NCBI GenBank assembly: GCA_002361425.1
Contig: DESW01000002.1
Span: 1-45,864 of the forward strand
Reading direction: 5' to 3'
DNA from: Candidatus Saccharibacteria bacterium UBA3304
Lineage (GTDB): Bacteria > Patescibacteriota > Saccharimonadia > Saccharimonadales > Saccharimonadaceae
DNA length: 45,864 nt
In this document: positions 32,071-39,551 of the stretch, piece after piece
Layout: the number at the start of each line of letters is the position of its first letter
Position numbering within the stretch: position 1 is the first letter of the stretch
Translations under genes and position numbers: made by a program
Notes under the pieces: model-generated
Told to the model about the DNA's origin: nothing
What the model saw: the letters and a program-made list of their open reading frames with translations, nothing else
Database searches by the model: none

Positions 32071-33147
32071 ATGAAGAAAATTTTCGGTGCAGTTTTTGCT
32101 GCGCTTGCACTGGCGGCCATTGCCGCCGTTCCAAAATCATCGGCCGTTACTGGCGCTTCATTGCCAAATACTGCGCCTGTAAAATCTATCCCACTCATCC
32201 ATACGCTCAAAAATGTCAGTGGTCATATCGATGTTAGGTATCGGTTTAGTTTTACTCCGAGCCCAGATAACCCAGCGGAAGTTGATGGCGCAAATGTACG
32301 CAATTCTGCCGTCTTTGTTGCCGACGTAAATCCTGCCACTCGCCAGGCCGTCGCGGATTGTTCGCTAGCTCTGCAAAATATCGTCTTCTCGAAAGTCGGT
32401 AATTACACCTTTACTATCGCCGAATCAGAATCGTCTGATGAGATAAACTTCCCACACGATTCCGAGAATAAGTACGATATCTATTTCCAAGTTACGAACA
32501 AACTCGATGCAAATAATGAGCCTACTGGTGAGCTTGCAGTATCATTGTTGAACCAGATGTATAGCTATAAAGAAGACGCAAAAGTATCTCTCAGCGCGCG
32601 CTTCGAAACATCTGCAAACTATACCTACGTCTCGCTTCAGAACAAAGTATCCGGCGCTGGTGCTGATTCGGATAAGTATTTCAAATACAAAGTAAGCTTT
32701 GAGAACTTGCCAGAAAACACTGCGCTCACTGTTGCTGGTCAAGATACGGAAGTAGAGTATAACGGCGAAACAATCCGGACTTCCAGCACGCAAACTGGCG
32801 ATGTCTATGTCTATTTGAAACATGGCCAGACTGTAACTATTGGTAAGTATGAATCTGGCGACGTAGTCGCTAACGAAATTCCGCAGAATACTAGCTATAC
32901 TATCGAAAAGCTCGACGAAGACGATTATGAAACGAAGCTTGATGGCGAAACGGAAGATACGATTTCGAAGATTGCAGCAGCTATAGATGCGGATACGTTC
33001 GCTGCTAGCAACGTGACTATCGCCTCGAACGACAAAGACTCCACGGTTAATACTGGCGTCTTTGCAATGTCCTGGCCATTCTTGCTTGCGGCTGGATTAG
33101 GGCTTAGTGGCTTCTTTATCTTTCGTCGTCTTTCGCGCGCGAGCTAA
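32071..33147 (+). CDS. FctA-like pilin with sorting-type C-terminus
   Basis: A 358-residue protein with a signal peptide (1-25, ending SSA). The first domain, about 40-195, is FctA/Spy0128-like (YRFSFTPSPDNP, NIVFSKVGNYTFTIAE, YDIYFQVTN); such domains form Lys-Asn isopeptide bonds in Gram-positive pilins. The second, about 205-300, is a DUF7601/DUF5979-like domain (YFKYKVSFENLPENTALTV, LKHGQTVTIGKYESGD). C-terminus: VNTGV at 326-330, a hydrophobic helix and a basic RRLSRAS tail, an LPXTG-like signal in degenerate form. The sortase gene begins inside its stop codon. I infer a sortase-joined pilus or fimbrial subunit. Confidence 0.8.
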   Translation: MKKIFGAVFAALALAAIAAVPKSSAVTGASLPNTAPVKSIPLIHTLKNVSGHIDVRYRFSFTPSPDNPAEVDGANVRNSAVFVADVNPATRQAVADCSLALQNIVFSKVGNYTFTIAESESSDEINFPHDSENKYDIYFQVTNKLDANNEPTGELAVSLLNQMYSYKEDAKVSLSARFETSANYTYVSLQNKVSGAGADSDKYFKYKVSFENLPENTALTVAGQDTEVEYNGETIRTSSTQTGDVYVYLKHGQTVTIGKYESGDVVANEIPQNTSYTIEKLDEDDYETKLDGETEDTISKIAAAIDADTFAASNVTIASNDKDSTVNTGVFAMSWPFLLAAGLGLSGFFIFRRLSRAS

Positions 33148-33773
33148 TGGAAAAGCTACTCGCTAGAATCGGCATGGCGGCGACTGTGGCATTTATTGCC
33201 GTAATGTTTGGCGCATACTTTGCGACCGAGCAGGGCATATTTGAAACTGAGCCTGTCGGCATCGTTGAACTACGCCAACAAAACGAATCCGGGGAGCCTG
33301 CCTGGCTTCCCGGGCAAGTCGCCTGGCTAAAAATCGACGGCACGCATATTGACTATCCGGTCATGCAAACTAATGATAATGAGTGGTATTTGTCGCATGA
33401 CTATTACGGTAATTCTGCTGCGTCCGGAGCGGTCTTCCTAGACTTTCGCAACTCGTCGGATTTCTCCGATCAACTCTCGATTATCTACGGGCACCGCATG
33501 AATAGCGATTTGATGTTTGCGGATGTTGCGAAGTATCGCGACGCGGACTATTTTGCGGCGCACATTAACGGCGAATTAACTACGCCTACGCAAAGCTATA
33601 ATCTCCGCGTAATCGCACATCGTGAAGTCTCGGCAGAAGACGCTATTTATCGCAATCTCGAATCGCCGGATTTCGATCGGCCGGTGCTAGTTCTATCAAC
33701 CTGTGTGCGCGGTAAACATAATAAACGCGATCTTTTGTTCTTAGCTTTCGACAACAGGGGAGAAATATGGTAA
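33147..33773 (+). CDS. Class B-like sortase
   Basis: A 208-residue sortase with an N-terminal transmembrane helix (about 8-26), the beta-barrel markers VAWLKIDGTHIDYPVMQ, NSAASGAVFLDFRN and IIYGHRM, and the catalytic triad H116, C186 (VLSTCV) and R194 (HNKR). The FLD-R-N segment and the YGH box fit class B sortases, which in some pilus loci act as polymerases. It overlaps the pilin stop codon (TAATGG). This is the only sortase in the window, and its likely substrates are the pilin, the PKTND protein and perhaps the giant LRR protein. The stop codon lies within the -10 box of alaS. Confidence 0.85.
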   Translation: MEKLLARIGMAATVAFIAVMFGAYFATEQGIFETEPVGIVELRQQNESGEPAWLPGQVAWLKIDGTHIDYPVMQTNDNEWYLSHDYYGNSAASGAVFLDFRNSSDFSDQLSIIYGHRMNSDLMFADVAKYRDADYFAAHINGELTTPTQSYNLRVIAHREVSAEDAIYRNLESPDFDRPVLVLSTCVRGKHNKRDLLFLAFDNRGEIW

Positions 33774-33776
33774 AAT
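33771..33776 (+). promoter_or_regulatory. Extended -10 of alaS containing a stop codon
   Basis: TGG-TAAAAT; its TAA is the sortase stop. It ends 8 nt before the alaS ATG (33785), so the mRNA is probably leaderless. Confidence 0.6.
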
Positions 33777-33784
33777 AATAGATT

Positions 33785-35659
33785 ATGAATGCAAGTGAAG
33801 TACGTCAAAAATATCTCGAGTTTATGAAATCTAAAGGACACGTTCAGGTTGCGCCTGCGCCGCTCGTGCTCGAAAATGACCCAACTACTTTATTTACCGG
33901 TTCTGGTATGCAACCACTTTTGCCATATCTTCTTGGCAAGCCACATCAGGATGGCACTCGTCTAACCGACTCTCAGCCATGCCTTCGTTTGCAGGATATT
34001 GAGGACGTTGGCGATCCGCGTCACACTACTGTTTTCGAGATGCTTGGCAACTGGTCACTTGGCGATTACTTCAAAGAAGAGCAGATTCGCAACTTCTTCA
34101 CTTTCTTGACTAAAGAGGTTGGTCTCAATCCAGAAAAAATCTACGTCACTTGTTTTATCGGTAACGAAAAATACGGCATTCCACGCGATGATGAAGCTGC
34201 TCATATTTGGCAGACCGTCTTCAAAGAAGTCGGCATCGATGCAAAGATCGTCGAAATTAACACTGCAGAGAATGGCGACAAACGCGGTATCCGCGAAGGC
34301 GAACGTATCTTCTTCTACAACGACAAAGAAAACTGGTGGTCCCGTGGCGGCGGCATCGAATCTACGCCAATCGGCGATCCATGCGGTCCAGACTCTGAGG
34401 TCTTCTACGACTTCGGCGAGGATAAGCAGGACGTTGAAAAATATGGCCAGAGCCATCCAGCTTCTGACGGTGCACGTTTCATGGAAATCGGTAACCAGGT
34501 CTTCATGCAGTATCGCCGCAAAGAAGATGGTTCTTTCGAGGAACTCGAGCATAAGAACGTCGACTTCGGCGCCGGTCTCGAGCGCATTACGGCTGCTTCC
34601 ATGGACTCCTATGACGTCTTCCAGATTTCACTTTTGAAGCCAATCGTTGATCGCATTGTTGAACTTTCCGGTAAGAAATACGAAGACTATACTAGCGAAA
34701 TGCGCATCATCGCAGATCATCTCCGCGGTGCTTACCTTTTGACTGCTCAGGGTCTCAAACCAAGCAATAAGCAGCAGGGCTACGCTCTTCGCCGCCTTAT
34801 TCGCCGTGCAATTTTGAAGGCACTTAACCTCGGCATCGAAGATAACTTCCTCGCTGGCGTATTGCCGATGATTGCAGAGAATTACAAAGATCTCCCGGAT
34901 AGCATTCTTACTAACCGCGAAGAAGTTCTCGATGTCCTAAGTAAAGAAGAAGCTGCTTTCCGCCACACGATTCGCCGTGGTATGAAAGAGCTTAACCGCC
35001 TCAAGGAAAGCGGTCTTACTGGCAAAGAATTATTCATGCTCCAGGATACTTATGGCTTCCCACTTGAACTTTCCGTCGAGGAAGCAAAACGCCAAGAAAT
35101 CAAACTCAGCGAAGATTGGCAGAAAGAATTTGATACTGCTCTCGCCGAACAGCGCGAACGCAGTAAAACTGCATCTAAGGGTATGTTTAAGGGTGGTCTC
35201 GAAGACCATGGTGAGATGTCTACGAAGTATCACACTGCAACGCATCTCCTTCTCGCAGCACTTCAGCAACTCATCGACCCAAGCATTTGCCAGAAGGGTA
35301 GTAATATTACCGCAGAGCGCATGCGCCTAGACTTTAACGTTGATCATAAGCTCGAAAAAGACGAGCTTCAGAAACTCGAAGACCAGGTTAATGCCTGGAT
35401 TAAGGCTGACCTTCCAGTCGTTCATGACGAATACGACAAGGCTTACGCTCGCGATACTCTGAAAGCTCACGGCAGCTTCTGGGATAAGTATCCAGAAAAG
35501 CTCACTGTTTACACGATTGGTGATTTCGATAATCCAACTTCTCGCGAAGTTTGTGGCGGCCCTCACGTAGAGCACACTGGCGTTCTTGGCCACTTCGTTA
35601 TCAAGAAGGAAGAGGCTTCCTCTGCTGGCATTCGCCGCATTAAAGCTATTCTTGAATAA
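33785..35659 (+). CDS. alaS: Alanyl-tRNA synthetase lacking the C-Ala domain
   Basis: A 624-residue enzyme that joins alanine to tRNA-Ala. The class II catalytic core occupies about 1-250 (FTGSGMQPLLPY, DVGDPRHTTVFEMLGNWS, GIESTPIGDPCGP and DFGAGLERI), the tRNA-recognition helices about 250-450, and the editing domain carries H483/H487 (HTATH) and C590/H594 (CGGPH) as metal ligands. The protein ends after IRRIKAILE, so the C-Ala domain of about 200 residues is absent. This short form is typical of CPR bacteria and is not a truncation, since no frame continues. The mRNA starts at an extended -10 8 nt upstream, with no ribosome-binding site. Confidence 0.95.
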   Translation: MNASEVRQKYLEFMKSKGHVQVAPAPLVLENDPTTLFTGSGMQPLLPYLLGKPHQDGTRLTDSQPCLRLQDIEDVGDPRHTTVFEMLGNWSLGDYFKEEQIRNFFTFLTKEVGLNPEKIYVTCFIGNEKYGIPRDDEAAHIWQTVFKEVGIDAKIVEINTAENGDKRGIREGERIFFYNDKENWWSRGGGIESTPIGDPCGPDSEVFYDFGEDKQDVEKYGQSHPASDGARFMEIGNQVFMQYRRKEDGSFEELEHKNVDFGAGLERITAASMDSYDVFQISLLKPIVDRIVELSGKKYEDYTSEMRIIADHLRGAYLLTAQGLKPSNKQQGYALRRLIRRAILKALNLGIEDNFLAGVLPMIAENYKDLPDSILTNREEVLDVLSKEEAAFRHTIRRGMKELNRLKESGLTGKELFMLQDTYGFPLELSVEEAKRQEIKLSEDWQKEFDTALAEQRERSKTASKGMFKGGLEDHGEMSTKYHTATHLLLAALQQLIDPSICQKGSNITAERMRLDFNVDHKLEKDELQKLEDQVNAWIKADLPVVHDEYDKAYARDTLKAHGSFWDKYPEKLTVYTIGDFDNPTSREVCGGPHVEHTGVLGHFVIKKEEASSAGIRRIKAILE

Positions 35660-35665
35660 TTGTGA

Positions 35666-35671
35666 TACGAT
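35666..35671 (+). promoter_or_regulatory. Extended -10 of the membrane-protein gene
   Basis: TGA-TACGAT ending 6 nt before the ATG at 35678. Confidence 0.5.
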
Positions 35672-35677
35672 AAGCTT

Positions 35678-36430
35678 ATGAACAAGCTTGTAAAGCGCGG
35701 CCTCAAGGCCTACAACATCTTTCTAAAGAATAAAATCGCTGCATCGCTCATGATGTTCATTCCTGGCGTCATGATGACTATTGCTGCATTGAACGGCAAC
35801 GGCAACGACCTAAAGTCGCTCCCGCTCATGATTTTGATTGCTGGCGAAATTTTCTCATTCTGGTCGCTTTGGCGTCTTGGCTATATCAAGGCTAACCTCG
35901 ACAAAATAGAAGATGAAGACGAGCGTAAAGCTGCTTGGAAAATCTTCTTACTTCAGTGCGGCGAGGCTGCAATTTATCTCTTGATTGCTTCGCTCGGCGT
36001 TTATTTACTAATCAACGAGGATCTTACTAACCGCATTCTTAATTTGATGGCCGGCTTCTTCACGACGCTTAACGGTGTTCTTGGCGCAGTTAAGGTCGTC
36101 AAAGGCCGTGACAACAAGAACTTTGCCTGGAAATTCAAACTCTTTCTTACACTCTTTGAGCTTGGCTTCGGTATTTATTTCTTGATTGCTCACGCGGATA
36201 TCAATATTAAGAGCTACTTCGTCATGGGCCTTATTACTTCCATTGCCGGCGCCATCGAGGTCGCTTCCTGTTTTAATGCAAAGACCCTCAAAGATACTCT
36301 CGAAGATGGGCGTGAAATCGTCGACACGATGAAGGGTAAGGAAGTTGCTCCAAAGAAACAAGTTGAGCAAATTGCCGCTCTGTCAGAACAGCCACAACGA
36401 CCTGCTCACCGCAGTCGCAAGATTCAATAA
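35678..36430 (+). CDS. Multi-pass membrane protein (DUF308-like pattern)
   Basis: A 250-residue protein with about six transmembrane helices (IAASLMMFIPGVMMTI, LPLMILIAGEIFSFW, AAIYLLIASLGVYLL, LNLMAGFFTTLNGVLGAVKV, FLTLFELGFGIYFLIA, VMGLITSIAGAIEV) and a basic cytoplasmic tail (HRSRKIQ). Repeated helix pairs with a GxxxxxxG-type pattern recall DUF308/HdeD-like proteins, but this is weak. The likely leaderless promoter is 6 nt before the ATG. The FtsA-like gene follows after 16 nt with its own promoter. Confidence 0.65.
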   Translation: MNKLVKRGLKAYNIFLKNKIAASLMMFIPGVMMTIAALNGNGNDLKSLPLMILIAGEIFSFWSLWRLGYIKANLDKIEDEDERKAAWKIFLLQCGEAAIYLLIASLGVYLLINEDLTNRILNLMAGFFTTLNGVLGAVKVVKGRDNKNFAWKFKLFLTLFELGFGIYFLIAHADINIKSYFVMGLITSIAGAIEVASCFNAKTLKDTLEDGREIVDTMKGKEVAPKKQVEQIAALSEQPQRPAHRSRKIQ

Positions 36431-36434
36431 GTGA

Positions 36435-36440
36435 TATAAT
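36435..36440 (+). promoter_or_regulatory. Extended -10 of the FtsA-like gene
   Basis: TGA-TATAAT ending 6 nt before the ATG at 36447; predicted leaderless mRNA. Confidence 0.65.
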
Positions 36441-36446
36441 ATAACC

Positions 36447-37751
36447 ATGAGCATTATCTCTCGTGGCAAAGAACTTGCCGCCAAAGCTAAAGGTGCTGCA
36501 ATGGCTAATACGAAACATCAGAAGAATCCTGACGATTATTTGCTAGCGTTAGATATTGGTACTGAATACGTTAAGGCTCTCATTGCAAAGAAGGGCAAAG
36601 GTGCCCTAAAAGTTGTTGGTGTTGGCAAAGCTCATGAAGCTCCAACGAATATGTATGCTGGCGCTATTGCAGATATTGAGGGTGTCGTTGCGACTTGTGA
36701 AGAAGCTTTAAGTAAAGCAGAAGAAATGGCTGGCGTTCGTGCCGGTGAGGTTGTTATTGGTATTGCTGGTGAGCTCATTAAAGGTAACACTGCTTCGATT
36801 AAATATCGTCGCGCTGATGCTAGTCGCCCAATCACCGATGCTGAAATGGAAAAGATCATTAAGCAGGTTCAGCAGCGTGCTGGCGAGCGTGCTCGCAAAG
36901 AAGTTGCGCTTGAGACTAATAACGAAGATGTTGAGGTCCGTCTCATCAACTCTGCGCTTGTTTCGCTCCGTATTGATGGTTATAAAGTTTCTAACCCAAT
37001 TGGTTTTAAAGGCAAAGAAATCATTGTTCAGATTTATACTGCCTTTGCGCCACTTGTTCATATTTCTGCTATCGAGCGCGTCTGCGATGAGCTCGAGCTC
37101 GATCTCGTGACCGTTGCCGTTGAGCCATTCGCAGTTTGTCGTGCTTGTCTCGGCGACGACGTTGAGTCTAATTTCTCTGGTATTGTTATGGATATCGGTG
37201 GTGGTACTACGGATATTGCAGTTGTTGACGATGGCGGCGTTGAGGGCACTAAGATGTTCTCAATTGGTGGTCGTAGCTTTACTCATCAAGTTGCTCAGAA
37301 ACTTGGTCTTAGCTTTGAAGATGCAGAGAAGCTCAAACTTCTCGCTGATTCTCCACGCATGAAACCAGAAATTCGTAAGAAATTTGATGCTGCTATCGAA
37401 CGTAATCTCGAAGTTTGGCAATCTGGTGTTGAACTCGCTATTGAGGAATTCGACCAGCTTGAGACATTGCCTGGCCAGATTCTCCTTTGTGGCGGTGGCG
37501 CTGGTCTTTCAGATATCCAAGAAACTCTCGCAACTGGCGATTGGTACAAAGAGCTTCCGTTCGCGCGTCGCCCAATTGTGAATATTATCGATCCGGAGAC
37601 GATTGAAGGTATCGAAAATGACACTGATCGTGAGCTAGACTATACCTTTATCACGGCGCTCGGGCTTCTTCGTGTCGGTATGGATACGCTTGTAGGCGTG
37701 CCAGAAAATGGCAGCCTCAAAGCAAAGTTATCTAAATTACTCAAGAACTAA
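36447..37751 (+). CDS. ftsA: FtsA-like actin-fold ATPase
   Basis: A 434-residue actin/Hsp70-fold protein: phosphate 1 LALDIGTEYVKALI near 33, a 1C/SHS2-like segment (GEVVIGIAGELIKGNTASIK near 97-116), phosphate 2 GIVMDIGGGTTDIAVV near 247 and adenosine motif LCGGGAGL near 350. This layout fits FtsA, which tethers FtsZ to the membrane; PilM is the main alternative because a PilB-like ATPase is also present. The N-terminal 27 residues form a basic, possibly amphipathic extension (GKELAAKAKGAAMANTKHQK) that could bind membrane in place of the usual C-terminal helix. FtsZ is not in the window. Confidence 0.75.
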   Translation: MSIISRGKELAAKAKGAAMANTKHQKNPDDYLLALDIGTEYVKALIAKKGKGALKVVGVGKAHEAPTNMYAGAIADIEGVVATCEEALSKAEEMAGVRAGEVVIGIAGELIKGNTASIKYRRADASRPITDAEMEKIIKQVQQRAGERARKEVALETNNEDVEVRLINSALVSLRIDGYKVSNPIGFKGKEIIVQIYTAFAPLVHISAIERVCDELELDLVTVAVEPFAVCRACLGDDVESNFSGIVMDIGGGTTDIAVVDDGGVEGTKMFSIGGRSFTHQVAQKLGLSFEDAEKLKLLADSPRMKPEIRKKFDAAIERNLEVWQSGVELAIEEFDQLETLPGQILLCGGGAGLSDIQETLATGDWYKELPFARRPIVNIIDPETIEGIENDTDRELDYTFITALGLLRVGMDTLVGVPENGSLKAKLSKLLKN

Positions 37752-37755
37752 AAAG

Positions 37756-37775
37756 CGGCCTCGCGGCCGTTTTTT
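37756..37775. terminator. Bidirectional intrinsic terminator
   Basis: CGGCC (37756-37760) and GGCCG (37765-37769) with loop TCGC, flanked by an A-run and a T-run. Shared by the convergent ftsA-like and pseudouridine-synthase genes. Confidence 0.8.
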
Positions 37776-38448
37776 AATCTACCTTTGGTATCTCAATATA
37801 TTTACCAGATTCGAGTCCGCTTAGTCCGTAGCGTCCGAAATTTGTACGGTGTAGGGCGGTAACTTTATAACCTAGCGCCTCGAAAGTGCGGCGAATCTGT
37901 CTGTTGCGACCCTCGCTCATCGTGATGCGCCAAAACGTGCGGTCATCATCGAGCTTTTCGAGCCCTAATTGGCTGCGTCCATCTGGAAGCTGTACGCCAA
38001 AATCCGCAATCATTTGCTGATGTAATGGCTCTAGCGCACGGTCGATGTGTGCTTCGTAAATCTTTGTCTTTACGAACTTTGGATGTGTCATCCGGAAGGC
38101 AAAATCGCCGTCATTAGTAAGCAAAATCAGGCCAGAAGAATCTTTGTCTAGGCGCCCAACACTTTTGAGCGACTGGTATTTTTCTGGCAACAATTCATAC
38201 ATTGTCGGCGTGTCACCCTGGCGTTTACGGCTACAAACATAGCCAGCCGGCTTATTGAGTGCCAGATAAATTAAGGAAACACTAGAAATCACGCGCCCAT
38301 CAACAATGACTTCGTCGTTATCTTCGACGCGTGCACCTATTTCGGCCGGCTTTTTATTGACCAAGACTTTGCCGGCAGAAATAAGGTTATCGGCTTCTCG
38401 GCGAGAAACACCAAGATTAGTAGCTAAGAATTTATTGAGCCTGAGCAT
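37774..38448 (-). CDS. 16S/23S rRNA pseudouridine synthase, RsuA/RluB family
   Basis: A 224-residue protein: an N-terminal S4 RNA-binding domain (MLRLNKFLATNLGVSRREAD and GKVLVNKKPAEIGARV), then the catalytic domain with ALNKPAGYVCSR near 72, GRLDKDSSGLILLTNDG near 107 (catalytic Asp in GRLD), and SEGRNRQIRRTFEALG near 185. It isomerises a uridine in rRNA; RsuA versus RluB/E/F cannot be separated by eye. The ATG is inside the last codons of the response-regulator gene (17-nt overlap), so it is translated from the same message. Confidence 0.9.
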   Translation of the reverse strand: MLRLNKFLATNLGVSRREADNLISAGKVLVNKKPAEIGARVEDNDEVIVDGRVISSVSLIYLALNKPAGYVCSRKRQGDTPTMYELLPEKYQSLKSVGRLDKDSSGLILLTNDGDFAFRMTHPKFVKTKIYEAHIDRALEPLHQQMIADFGVQLPDGRSQLGLEKLDDDRTFWRITMSEGRNRQIRRTFEALGYKVTALHRTNFGRYGLSGLESGKYIEIPKVD

Positions 38449-39496
38449 TTGGATCTGCTTCAGGTGCTGGGGCTGGTGCCGGAGCTGGTGCTACTGGCAT
38501 TGCCTGTGCCTGCTGAGTTAGCGGATCGTCGCGTAAATCGGCTGTCATGCGAGCTTCCATAGAATCTGGAGCGGCTGCGGCTGCGCTTTGCATATCGCGG
38601 CTTAGGTCGCTAGCGAGGTTCTGAACATAACCTGGCTGGACTGCATTTGGATCAACGGCTTCGCCGGTTGTTTCTGACTGAGTTGGGCGGCTCTGTTCGG
38701 TTGGAACGTTGCCAAGGAGCTCATCCATCTTGCGCTGCATTTCTTCGCGATTAGTTTCGGAAGTTGGATCATTAAGCGGTTGAATTACGCGTTCGCCACC
38801 ATTTGGCTGTGCTGGTGCAGGTGCTGGAGCTGGAGCCGGTGCTGGTGCGACAGGTGCTGGTGCAGGTGCTGGAGCTGGAGCTGGAGTTTCAATTGGAGCT
38901 GGTGCGACAGGTGCTGGTGCGGGTGCTGGAGCTGGAGCCGGTGCTGGAGCGACCGGAGCTGGTGCTGGTGCAGGAGTTGGAGCCTGAGGAATAACCTGAG
39001 GAGCTGCTGGAGCCGTAGACATAACTTCCTCTTCGACTGGAGCTGGTGCCGGAGCAGCAGGAGCTGCCGGAATGGAAGAAGCAACAGTGGAAGCTACATC
39101 GAGATTCGTGCTAGCATTTGTGTTAGCCTTATCACCGAGAACTTCGTGAACAGTGTTAATAACATCTTCAATACCGACCTGAGACTTAACGAGATAGCGG
39201 TCTGCGCCGAGGCTTTCGCCGCGCATGCGCTGATCGTCGCTCGAAAGTGCGGTCATCATAATTACCTTAATCTTGCTAGTTTCTGGTGTAGAACGCAAAA
39301 TATCTAGCATGTCAAAACCAGAAATCTTCGGCATCATAACATCCGAAACGATCAAATCTGGTTTTTCTTGTACGGCGAGCGCGAGTGCCTCCTCGCCATC
39401 GCCGGCGGAAACAATGTCGTAACCTTCGGCGACCAGCCTAATGCTGTAGATTTCTCGCAAGGACTTGTCGTCCTCGACTAACATAATCTTGGTCAT
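38432..39496 (-). CDS. Response regulator with Pro-Ala-rich tail
   Basis: A 354-residue protein. Residues 1-120 are a CheY-like receiver with acidic pocket D9/D10, phospho-acceptor D52 (LIVSDVMMP), T82 and K104. After it come about 110 residues of Pro-Ala repeats (APAPAPAP with VAPAPIETP), then a charged segment (REEMQRKMDELLG) and another low-complexity end. No DNA-binding or enzymatic output domain. The coding region of the tail is a GC-rich repeat at 38805-39075. A TATAAT box (39506-39511) lies 9 nt before the ATG, with GGAG between. The gene follows the histidine kinase (55-nt gap), so they are probably a pair. Output may be by protein contact. Confidence 0.8.
   Translation of the reverse strand: MTKIMLVEDDKSLREIYSIRLVAEGYDIVSAGDGEEALALAVQEKPDLIVSDVMMPKISGFDMLDILRSTPETSKIKVIMMTALSSDDQRMRGESLGADRYLVKSQVGIEDVINTVHEVLGDKANTNASTNLDVASTVASSIPAAPAAPAPAPVEEEVMSTAPAAPQVIPQAPTPAPAPAPVAPAPAPAPAPAPAPVAPAPIETPAPAPAPAPAPVAPAPAPAPAPAPAQPNGGERVIQPLNDPTSETNREEMQRKMDELLGNVPTEQSRPTQSETTGEAVDPNAVQPGYVQNLASDLSRDMQSAAAAAPDSMEARMTADLRDDPLTQQAQAMPVAPAPAPAPAPEADPNAQAQ
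38805..39075 (-). repeat. Low-complexity GC-rich Pro-Ala coding repeat (response regulator)
   Basis: Repeated GCTGGTGCTGGAGC-type units on the plus strand encode APAPAP on the minus strand. Prone to length change by slippage. Confidence 0.8.
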
Positions 39497-39551
39497 ACTG
39501 ACTCCATTATATAATGCTTATGCTAAAAATACTACCCAAAAACAGAGAAAA

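Noticed and set aside
36447..37751. PilM instead of FtsA
   Set aside because: The inserted 1C/SHS2-like segment and the order of motifs fit FtsA better and no pilN or pilO genes follow; not fully excluded.
38780..39307. Cys/Trp-rich plus-strand ORF opposite the response regulator
   Set aside because: It is the reverse of the Pro-Ala repeat, with an artificial composition.
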